A stretch of 64,000 nt of DNA from Nymphaea colorata (Eukaryota > Streptophyta > Magnoliopsida > Nymphaeales > Nymphaeaceae). The stretch is from contig NC_045144.1 in assembly GCF_008831285.2 (NCBI RefSeq), forward strand, positions 7,056,176-7,120,175, given 5' to 3'. The notes under the pieces were generated by a model, which saw nothing but the letters and a program-made list of their open reading frames with translations, did not search any database and was not told the DNA's origin. Position numbers and translations under genes: made by a program. Positions 54,542 through 64,000 of the stretch are shown here, piece after piece (positions within the stretch are counted from its first letter, which is position 1; the number at the start of each line of letters is the position of its first letter).

Positions 54542-55194
54542 CACCTTGCCATATCAACGTACCACAATATTTAAAATTGCCGTGTCCGTACCCACTCCCC
54601 CATACCCATCTCAGTATCTGTGTGACTTAGATGACAACACAAACTCCTGTAAAAATGCACGAGAGGCCCTTGCTTCTCCTTTGTAAAGGCCTCCCTCATC
54701 GTACCTTTTCTAGCAACATGTTCTCTCTGCTAATACTCATCCAGAAGAAAAGAGTTGCCAAGAAATAGTCCAGAAATATAGTATCTTTAGAGCTGGTTAG
54801 AACGAAAGAAGGAAAGGAAGGAATGAGAAAACTCATTAAACATGGAAAGGGGGGCTGCAACTACCAACTAGCAATAAATGACAGTATGACACTGCCACTA
54901 GCATGAACTCATTCAAATCAGATAAACATGAGGTGCACCAAGTTCATCAATGTAAAGCAGGATATACGACACCAGACATACTAAAACAATCAGTAGTTGC
55001 GATGGAGCTAATAAGGTTTTGGGGAAGGGAAAGCAGGTACCTGTAACAAATTGTTCATCAGACCAATTGCAGAACAAGACGTCACACCCAGCAACCATAA
55101 TTCCTGTAATGTTTTCTGATCTCCTAGGTCATGCAAGTCATTGAGGCCTTTGTGACCTCTCATGAATAATTTATGTGAAGCCTTTAAGCAGGAC
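53191..55194. other. Intergenic DNA between the DnaJ-type gene and the TNL locus
   Basis: Contains (GT)n at 53638-53650 and (CA)n(TA)n at 54508-54541. The 155-codon frame 54163-54630 runs through that microsatellite and is not convincing. The region nearest 55194 is downstream of the TNL LRR stop codon and may hold its 3' UTR or later exons, but none can be assigned. Confidence 0.4.
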
Positions 55195-55229
55195 CTAGAC
55201 CGAGATCTGATATTTCCTCATCAACGTCC

Positions 55230-56830
55230 CTTCAAGAGAAACGCTTTTTAGGCCTGTTAATTCCTCTATCTGTTTTGGCAAAACTGAAAATCTCTCGCAG
55301 TTCGAAAGATTGAGGATTTCTAGGGACCGAAGCCTTCCAATGGACTCTGGTATAGCTACCAATGACGTCTTTTGAAGCAAAAGCTGTTTCAAGGATTTCA
55401 AGTGCCCTATCTGCTCTGGCAAAGACTGTACTTGATTACAGCTAGAAACGTCCAGAATTTCTAGAGATTGAAGCCCTCCAATGGAATCAGGTATATCCGC
55501 TAATGATGTCATTCCAAGCCAAAGTTGTTTCAGGGATTTCAAGTCTCCAATCTGTTTTGGCAAAGACGAAATTTTCAGGCAGAAAGAAAGATCAAGAAAT
55601 TCTAGACGCTGAAGCCCTCCTATAGAATCTGGTATACATGATATGGATGACTCCCTAAAGTTAAGTTGGATTAGCGATTTCAGTTCCCCTATCTGTTTTG
55701 GCACAACTGACATTTCCTTGCAGCCACCAAGATCAAGGATTTCTAGAGACTGAAGTCCTCCAATGGACTCTGGTATAACTACCAATGATGTCCTTCCAAG
55801 GAAAAGCTTTTTCAAGGATTTCAAGTGCCCTATCTGCTGTGGCACAGACTGTATTTTATTACATGTAGAAACATCGAGAATTTCTAGAGACTGAAGCCCT
55901 CCAATGGAATCAGGTATATCTGCTAACGATGTCTTCGAAAGCCAAAGTTGCTTCAGGGATTTCAAGTCTCCAGTCTGTTCTGGCAAAGACGAAATTTTCA
56001 GGCAGGCAGAAAGATCGAGAAATTCTAGATGCTGAAGCCCTCCAATAGAATCTGGTATACATGATATAGATGACTCCTTAAAATTAAGTTGGATTAGCGA
56101 TTTCAGGTCCCCTATCTGTTTTGCCACAACTGAAATTTCCTTGCAGCCAGAAAGATCAAGGATTTCTAGAAACTCAAGTCCTCCAATGGACTCTGGTACA
56201 TCTATCAAAGAGGTCCTTCCAAGAAAAAGTCTTTTCAAGGATTTCAACTTCTGCATTTGTTTTGGCAAAGACTTTATTTGCTTACAGCCAGAAACATCAA
56301 GAATTTCCAGAGACCGAAGCCCTCCAATGGAGTCTGGGATATCAGCTAATGATGTCTTCGGAAGCCAAAGTTGATTTAGGGATTTCAATAATCCAATCTG
56401 TTGCGGCAAAGACGAAATTTTTGGGCAGGAAGAAAGATCCAGAAATTCTAGATGCTGAAGCCCTCCAATAGAATTCGGTAACCATGATATGGATGACTCT
56501 TTGAAGCTAAGTCGGGTTAGGGACTTCAGTTTCCCTATCTGTTCTGGCACAACTGAAATGTTCTTGCAGCTAGAAAGATCAAGGATTTGTAGAAACTTAA
56601 GTCCTCCAATGGAATCTGGTATATCTACTAATGATGTCTTTGCAAGAAAAAGTTGCTTTAGGGATTTCAAATCTCCAATCTGTTGTGGCAAAGACGAAAT
56701 GTTCCGGCAGGAAGAAAGATCGAGAAGTTCTAGACGCTGAAGCCCTCCAATGGAATCTGGTATACATGATATTGATGACTCTTTAAAGCTAAGCTTGGTT
56801 AGGGATTTCAGTTCCCCTATCTTTTCTGGT
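55230..56830 (-). repeat. LRR array built from a 423-bp (141-residue) higher-order repeat
   Basis: Individual LRRs of about 23-24 residues alternate as IPDSIGGLQxLExLDLSxC and LPQQIGDLKSLKQL. Pairs of 47 residues combine into a three-pair unit of 141 residues that starts VV(P/A)(K/E)QIG. The unit recurs about three times, preceded by a two-pair copy. At DNA level the phrase GAAGCCAAAGTTG-like (plus strand) recurs at about 55515, 55937 and 56360, close to 423 bp apart. The copies diverge only slightly, so they arose by recent unequal exchange. Confidence 0.88.
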
Positions 56831-59800
56831 ACAACTGAAAGTGCCTCGCAGCCAGTCATATCTTTCAATTTTCTTGCAGAAAGACAGGTCGAGGTATTCA
56901 AGTGACCCCAACCCCCAAATACCTGCAGGCAGTTGTTTTAGTTCCTGTCAACTTTTCATGCTAAGGAAAACCAACGCCTTAAGTTGCCCAATCGACTCGT
57001 CCAGTTCAACCAATGAATGACAGTCGAGATGAGTGAACTCAGGAGTCCGGATGAGAGAGGAACAATGGCTGAGGTCGAGGGCCTTCAGCATTGGAAAAGC
57101 CTGCAACAAGAAAAAAAAACATCAAAGGGCATTTGATTCAAGGGGAAGAGGCTGTTTTTGGTTACCTTAAGGGGATCATCTCCACCATATATTCCACCAT
57201 CAGACACTCCCAAGTTTCTCGGAAAAAATTCTCTCTTTTATCATGCACCTATGCAGCTTGCTTTGACATTTTTCGTCCCCCATAAGAACTTTCTACTTTT
57301 ATCAACGAAAATGTTCTGTCCAATCTTTTCACCCTATTTAGCATGACAAAGAACATGCCTCGCCATTGAAGGCACTCTCGGTGTTCTACCGATTGCTAAC
57401 AATTAAGTGTTTTGCACATTCCACATGCGACGGTGTCACCTGTTGTTAGGGTTTTGTGTATTCTACTTTTATGATGGTAGAATAGCATAATACATAATAT
57501 GCCTCGCTATTTGTAAGATGTTAAAATTTTCCACACAGATGCATTGTGATTCTAATTCCTGCGTAACCCAAGATAGAGTGTCTTTAACACTTAGGTGAGT
57601 AACAGTAATTTTAGTATGATTGTAACTGTATTAGTTTCATCACTTATTACACCACAACATTTTTAGGAAGCATTTGGTAAGAACATTGCTTTGTAAAAGG
57701 ACTATAATGCTTGTAATGGCCAAATTATTTTTGGCTAAGTTTGGAAATGTAGTAATCAAGTAGTCGTGTCAAAAGTTAGCTTTCGAGTTACTCAATTTAG
57801 AAACTCACTCTTTGAGGTTTTTATCCTTTTTTATGACCTGAAAAATGACGAAATTTAACTATTACCATTAGTATTAATCATAATCAGTGAAGTGAAGGTA
57901 TTACAAAATCAAACAAATGTAAGGGAAGCTGGGAGAGGTGGAGACTCACCATGTTAAGTGATTCCAAGCGCCGAAACTGACCGTATTGGAGGTCGAGGAC
58001 GAGGAGGTGCTCGTGCCGGCCGTTGTGGAAGGTGAGTGTCTTACGGCGACACCACCTCCAACAGAGCAATTTTGTGCTCTTTGGCAGCCGCATCTCTTCC
58101 CCTTCGGATGCCTCTTCATTATCAGATGTTCCGCCATCTCCATATTCTCCTTGAGATGCATCTTCTTGATTTTCGGTTCTCGTATCTACTGCACCAGCTA
58201 TGATCGTCCGGAGACTCGGCATCGCCTCCATCGCTTCCCACCTCAAACGCTTTATATCATCTCCCGACCAATGTAAGCCCTGGATATTGTTATCCCTCAA
58301 CATTGAAACCTAAACGTTCACCAAAACAAAGAGATCATCATCTAAGGTTGCTTTCAACTTTCTCATCACATTAGTTGCTCCTCTTCCTAGACAAAAGAAA
58401 AGGGGTGGAAATTGTCATGCTGCTCTACTGAAATTAAGAAGTGAAATTCCAACCGAAGAACTTACGTGGCCCCTTGCATGTTAATACTAATAAGAAAAGC
58501 AGGGCAGAAATCAGTTTTGACAATACCTCTGCGTACTCCAATACCTTCGATACGTCCTCTGCAATCCACAGCCTGCTGTACTTCAGAGGTTCGTTGCTGC
58601 CTTCTTCTTGAACTATCATTCTCCCCATGTCTCGGATTTGGTCGTGCATTTCAAGGAAGCCGCCCTCGTTGATCTTAATAAGAGATCTGTGTTGAAGAAC
58701 TTTAAGTGTGGTATTCGGAGCATAACCGCAACCCTCCCACATATAAACCGGATGTTCTTTATGCCATCCAATGAAGAAACATGCTATGTCTAAAAAGACG
58801 CACTTTTCCCTGTGATTATGTAGCCCATCGTAGCTTATTCTCAATCTTTTAAGGATGTCCTCATGCTGATCTCTTTTCAATATTTCCAACTTATCTTCCC
58901 ATTCGCGCTTGTCTTTTATGTCGTAAAAGAATGAGCCAAATACTATAAGTGCTAGTGGCAGCCCACCTGCTACCTTCACAACCTTCCGGGATAGCTCATC
59001 GAATTCTGCCGACGGTTGGTGGCTGCTAAATGCATGGCGACAAAATAGTTGTAGTGAGTGCTTTATGCCCAATCCTTCAGGGTAATAAATATCTTCCTCA
59101 TTGATTCCATGTTGAAGGAGCACTTCTTTGTTCCTTGTTGTCACAATAATCTTACTCCCCGGCATAAACCACTCCTCATTTTTCCGGCGGTTAGCTGTAA
59201 AAGCCTCGAGTTGACGGGCATGATCCACATCATCCAAAATCAAGAAAACTTTATTGCTTCCAAGCCTTTTCTTCATCAGGTTAATGCCATTATCCTTATT
59301 CATCGGCTCACTTCCTCCGAAAATTTTGCTCATGAATTTGCCCTGCAAAGAAGCAAGGCCCACCAGCTTTTCATTTTCCCTGATATCTGAGAGGAAGCAA
59401 CACCTACCTTCAAAGTTTTGAGATAGCTCATTATAGAGGGCCATCGCCAGTGTGGATTTCCCAATTCCACCTTGACCACATATTCCGATCATGCAAACTT
59501 CGTCATCTTTTGAATTATCTGTTCCTTCCAACATTTGTTTCAGAGTATTTATGCTTGAAGCTATCCCAAGAGGTTTTATGTCAAACGAGTCCGTGTCTAG
59601 TAGACTACAGATACGTTTGCCTATGACACTGATTACTTCTGCCTCGTACCTGCAGTGAAACAATGAGCGGACAAGGCCTACAATGATGAAAAAGAGTTCA
59701 AGTAGAGGTTCATTTTCATTAGGCTCACACGCAAAAGCACATACATTCTGACAGAGAGAAAGAGACAGAGTATATAAAACATCTTTCAAAGTGGTTCCAT

Positions 59801-60222
59801 CATCTTGTTGGAATCATAGTCATAAATATGTTAACTGGTTCAAATGTTTTTCTAGGGTATTTTTTGGGCAAAGCTGAACATCTTGAAAAATTTTGGAAAA
59901 ATCTAGCATAATTTTTTAAAAATATTATTAAAATTAGAAAAAGGTAAAATAAATGAAAAATGTAACAGATAACTTGATAAAATGATAAAAATGATGTTTT
60001 ACTAATGACAGAAATGAATATAAATGATTTAACTTAGGTTGTAAACTTTAAAGCACAAGTAATGTGAAAAGAATGAGAAAAAAATGTGTAAATCCGTGAA
60101 AAATTCATTGTGGAGTTTATTGAAAAAAAGGAAAAATACAGGTCTTTTTCTTTTTCATTATTTTTAATGTTTTTATACTGTCTTGGGTAAAAAGGACGGG
60201 CTTTTAGTGACTATGATTGGAA

Positions 60223-60224
<2 letters not shown>

Positions 60225-60286
<62 letters not shown>

Positions 60287-60287
60287 T
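60225..60287. repeat. (CA)n(GA)n microsatellite at the 5' splice site of the TIR exon
   Basis: About 18 CA units followed by about 13 GA units on the plus strand. On the minus strand the TIR-exon donor GTATCTCTC reads directly into this tract, so the intron starts with the microsatellite. Confidence 0.93.
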
Positions 60288-60789
60288 ACTCTTCGTTTTT
60301 GGAAAGATTGTATCCAGAAAGATTTCCTGCTTCTGTTAGGGCGCCCTTCCACTATTTGATCTGCTCCTCGTCCAATTCCTTGTTGTCTAGATGCTTCTTT
60401 AAAGCCTTTCCAAACGATGCCGTGGAATACTTGAGGTCAGAAGGATTAACATCATAGAATATGGGAATTATGGGCCTCTTTGCCCCTTCCTTTTTGTTGA
60501 TCTCCACCATCTTAGTTATCTCCTCAAGACACCATTTGGAGTATGCATAGTTTTCGGAGAAGACCGGCACAAATATATTCGACCCTTCTATGTGCTTGAA
60601 CAGATCGCTGATTTTTTTCCCCTGTTTCAAGCCTACATTGTCAATGAAGATGTGTACGCCACGACGTTCCAGTTCCTTGTACAGATGGCTGGTGAAGCCT
60701 TTTCGGGTATCTTCACCCCTAAAACTAATGAACCCGTCGAATTCAAAGCAGCTCCGTTTTGGTGGCGCCGATGAGAGCTCTACTTCGTC

Positions 60790-61532
60790 CTGAAAATGAG
60801 AATAATGGCTGAAGGACAGGAGGCATGTACCAATTGGAAGAGCACCACCACTCTTAAGCAAAACAACTAGATATATAGAGGTTAAGCACAAGACATTAAT
60901 GGCAACACATATTAATGATAGAAGTTTGTACCAGAATGAAGGCTTCCAGTGTCCTTTAATTTAGGTTTGCAGAACATTTCTCCTTTGGCCATATAAGGGC
61001 AGAAAAAATTATGATCTTGTTGCCGCCATCATGCTAAAACAATGCTAATTTCTCTTTAAGATGAATACAGTACTTTGAAATTCAATCACTGCATACACAT
61101 AATTTATTATTTTTCTATAAACAGGTATTCGATAAATTCAATCACTAATATATATGCATTATTATGCATTTTATAATGCTAAGTTTTTTTCATATTTCTC
61201 TGATTTCCATTGCCGCGTGCGTATGGATGTTTATCATGATTCATGCATGCTATAACATGATATTCACATGCTCTATATGTTAATTAAGGCATCACCAGGT
61301 GTTTACACATGTTTTTCATCACGATATATATTATATGTTTCACATTATGACTTCATAAATTTTTTATCACGATACTTGCACTCAAATGCTGTATATGTCT
61401 AATTTATAAGGCACCACAATGTGTTTATACTTCATACATGCATGCCTTTTCCCGTCATCATTTATATCATGCATTTTATGTAACAATAAAAAATTTTGGT
61501 TATGATATAAATATTGAAATGACAAATAAATC
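60790..61532. other. DNA between the TIR exon and the LINE ORF1-like frame
   Basis: A start exon for the TNL would be expected here on the minus strand, but I see no short ATG-bearing segment with a clear donor. The sequence is AT-rich and otherwise uninformative. Confidence 0.35.
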
Positions 61533-62771
61533 TCATGGACTTACCAACCAAATCAAGCTATGCGTGATAGGTTTATTAGCATCCATGGAGAACCAGTAGC
61601 TTGCTAGATCAAACAACGAGAAAGCTGTTTCAGGAAAGCTCACCTCTGTTGCATTCGGCCTTTTTTCATCCACTTTTAACGCCTTGAATCTCCCGTTGGG
61701 GTTCTGCTTGACTGCGGTCTTGGATCTCTGTTTCACCGCTGGTTTGCGTTTGACGAGATTGACATGGGCCCCTCCGTCCTTCGGAGTATCCTCATCCTCC
61801 TCCTCCTCCTTCCTGCACGCCCCGTTTTCGTGGGAAGTTGCTCCGCAGGCCCTGCAGAAGAGGATCGTGCCCTCATACTCTATCGACTGTTCTACCCTGA
61901 CCCCACTCTGTTACATCAACTCCACCGATGGAAGAGGATCAAAATCCAGAGGAACATCAATGAGGATTCTGGCAAACCCCTTGTAGTCGAAACCCCTCGT
62001 GAAGGCGTCCGCCATGATAAATCTTGCCCCCAACATTGTCGCGATGCCTGAGAAAACCTTGCCGTTCCGAAGACCCAGCGGGAGCTCGGGAAGTCGCATC
62101 CACAGCTGCACTCGACTAGATGGCTCCATCTTATATGGTTGGCCCGGTTTCCAGCGGTTAGCAACGAGCACTTTGCGGCCTATCCACCACGCCCCTGGGG
62201 TCAACACCTTCTGCAAATCCTCCTCGCAGGAAAGCCTCACGAGGAATGTACCCTCTCCAACGGCGGTGAACCGAACTTGCCTGATATCAGACGCAAACCA
62301 CTGCTTCCTGAGAGAAGCAAAAATGGATGCATAGTCCATTTTGAACCGAGGGTTACCGCCCAAAAGGGTCGCAATTGCCGTCCATTCGAACGGTTGAAGC
62401 ATACGCCCGTGGGCTTCCCCTGATATGAACAAGGCCTTCCTTCCGTCCTGTTCCACGATAGGCAGGTCCGGGAGATCCGCTAGATCGTCGTCCTCTTCTA
62501 CTTTTTCTGCAATTTTGGCCCAACCGGGCCTGCACCCATCCACAACTGAATCCCCAGCCCCAGGCATTTCTCCATCGACTACTAACTGATTCTCCGATGG
62601 AGGCACCGTCGGATCATCTCCGAGCGTTGGTTGAACGATCGTCTTTTCAGGCAGCACATGAGAGCCACGGCCCGATCTAATTCCTAACTCCATCTCCGAA
62701 TCCATCGGACCTCGAGCACGAACTACAAGGACACAACCGCGCTCACCAAGAGTGTAACGACCAATCCCCAA
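61533..62771 (-). pseudogene. LINE ORF1-type protein (DUF4283 plus zinc knuckle), interrupted by a stop
   Basis: From 62771 the frame runs 286 codons to a TAA at 61913-61911, then stays open in the same frame to 61533, 412 codons in all. Residues about 120-285 look like DUF4283 of plant LINE-1 ORF1 proteins: LQPFEWTAIATLLGG, AWWIGRKVLVANRWKPG, LPELPLGLRNGKVFSGIATMLG, and a closing FARILIDVPLDFDPLP. Just after the TAA comes a CCHC knuckle, CRACGATSHENGAC (61857-61812), then an acidic and a basic tail, as in the family. ORF1 binds RNA during retrotransposition. No endonuclease or reverse-transcriptase coding sequence follows before the TNL exons. A shorter start, MDSEMELGIRSG, lies at 62705. 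Confidence 0.8.
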
Positions 62772-64000
62772 TAATTGTATTCATCTGTTCTACATAGCTT
62801 TTCAAAATTTTTGAGGCTCAGAATTTTTTTGCATGAACATGTTCTGAGAAAGAAATAGAACTGATCAATTTGCCCCACCTGTACCAACGAACGGGTAAAA
62901 TAAAATGATAGCAAAGGGAATGTGTGTTTGATATTTGAGGGATGATGAGAAAGACGGTTATAAATAACCAATTATTTGTGTCTCTAATAAGAGGTGTACA
63001 TTTTAATTGCATGTTATTGCATGTTGCGCTCTACCACCTTAAGACAAAGGAATATAATGTTATAAAATTAAAAATAAAATGCAAGCATGAATAAAAAAAT
63101 AGCATCGATAATAGGGATCACTCTTATTCTTATTGCAAGAGATACTCTAGAATATAATTAAGAATTACTCTAGAATATAATTAAGAATTAAGATACGAAT
63201 GTAAACTAAAAAATGTTACCTTCCCAATTTAACTGGGAATTTAAAAATGCCACCTAACAAGGCATCTTTCTTGTCCTCAATGTCTCTTTCTCAATTAATG
63301 CTGCTTTGGAGGGACGGTTACGACATCAATTGTGTGCATGGATCTGAGTATTTTTTATGTTTTTGTTTGGATAATGATCGAGAGTGGTTATTGTAAGTTA
63401 GAAACTGTTTTTTTCTCTTATCATTGCAATTTGTTTTTGTTTTTTTTTTTTGTGAAATTCAGTAATATTTGATTGTTGATTGTTGTCCAATATTTTTTGT
63501 ACTTCCTTTTATATATTCGATTTTTTTTTTGAGGTTGTAACATATAAATACTAGTAAATAAATTCTCGATGACAAGCTACCATCATGTTGTTTCAATATT
63601 ATTTTTATAATATTTGTATCATAATTTCTTTTATTGGATTTTTAAATTACTTGGTAGAGTGAATCCAACGATCTTTCAATTCTAAAATTGTGAAATTTCA
63701 TTTAAATCACATTTTAATTCTGAAATCGAAGATTCCAAGTTATCAAACACAGGTAAGAATTAGGATTGGATGAAATTGGAATGAAAATTTTAGTTTCATT
63801 TTCAATTGAAATTTTGATTTGAGAATTGTGCACCAGAATATGTAATGACCAAAATGTCCTTAGTCAGTAAAAAGAAGAAACTTTTGAATCAAAAGCATTT
63901 TTTTTTATTTTTCAAAAAAAGATCACGGCTTCCAAAATTTTTGGGGAAGCTAAAAGGACCTACCACACTTATCCATCTCTCATTTACTTTGATTTGGATT
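62772..64000. other. Intergenic DNA, no gene recognised
   Basis: AT-rich sequence upstream of the LINE-type frame. The phrase TACTCTAGAATATAATTAAG is duplicated in tandem at about 63142 and 63166. No gene or RNA is seen up to the window end. Confidence 0.4.

Larger units (their letters stand above)
55195..60789 (-). pseudogene. TIR-NB-ARC-LRR (TNL) disease-resistance gene, disrupted
   Basis: Four exons on the minus strand: TIR 60789-60290, NB-ARC 59649-58527, linker 58309-57950, LRR 57100-55195. All junctions are GT-AG with matching phases. The TIR exon has FDGFISFRGEDTRKGF and FVPVFSENYAYSKWCLEEI. The NB-ARC exon has P-loop GICGQGGIGKST, kinase-2 KVFLILDDVD (final Asp, as in TNLs), GSKIIVTTRNKEVL, GGLPLAL, CVFLDIACFF and EMHDQIRDMG (MHD). 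Such proteins are cytoplasmic or nuclear immune receptors whose TIR domain is an NADase after activation. Lesions: TAG at 60354-60352 inside the TIR domain, before WKGALTEAGN; TGA at 56950-56948 early in the LRR exon, where Cys is expected; and an extra A in the run 56872-56869 that shifts frame. A 9-residue in-frame gap also seems present after FTHL. No start Met is seen in the TIR exon; an upstream coding exon is expected but not found. The LRR frame is otherwise open to a TAG at 55197. Confidence 0.88.

Noticed and set aside
54163-54630. 155-codon plus-strand frame
   Set aside because: Runs through a (CA)n(TA)n microsatellite and has no recognised domain.
56121-56740. Plus-strand open frames of 77-116 codons
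   Set aside because: They are antisense shadows of the LRR exon and show its repeat period.

Overview
This window is nuclear DNA from a flowering plant. It is AT-rich and gene-poor, with introns of plant type, many (TA)n and (GA/CT)n microsatellites, and many small non-autonomous transposons. A TIR-type NBS-LRR resistance gene makes a monocot unlikely. The YABBY gene resembles CRABS CLAW/DROOPING LEAF as found across early-diverging angiosperms. I infer a basal angiosperm, magnoliid or eudicot, but cannot name the species from sequence alone.

Layout. Positions 645-4040 (+) hold a seven-exon CRABS CLAW/DROOPING LEAF YABBY gene. From 4.1 to 20 kb there is no convincing host gene. That stretch carries hAT-type MITEs (one with a perfect 8-bp target duplication), a degenerate GATCCAAATC-type array, a TRIM-like miniature retrotransposon with both terminal repeats, PBS and 5-bp target duplication, a 26-bp piece of U2 snRNA, and a CACTA terminus. 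Positions 20101-21141 (-) hold an intronless BIG GRAIN 1-like gene. From 21.2 to 47.3 kb there is again no firm gene: MITEs associated with microsatellites, tRNA-derived SINE heads, a second TRIM-like pair, a 34-bp triplicate, and three tandem copies of a 25S rRNA segment. Positions 47364-50006 (+) hold a two-exon gene for a small DnaJ-type cysteine-rich zinc-finger protein.

Positions 55195-60789 (-) hold a TIR-NB-ARC-LRR (TNL) locus. Four exons are recoverable and their splice phases are consistent. It looks recently inactivated: an in-frame TAG in the TIR exon, then a TGA and a one-base frameshift at the start of the LRR exon. The rest of the LRR exon stays open for 1.6 kb and is built from a 141-residue (423-bp) higher-order repeat. 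Upstream of it (61533-62771, -) lies a DUF4283 plus zinc-knuckle ORF of LINE ORF1 type, broken by one TAA, with no reverse transcriptase nearby.

The genes do not form a shared pathway; they are separate loci in repeat-rich DNA. I found no previously undescribed multi-gene system. The points most worth following are the decayed TNL with its LRR super-repeat, the rRNA-derived triplicate, the two TRIM-like elements, and the MITEs that border microsatellites.
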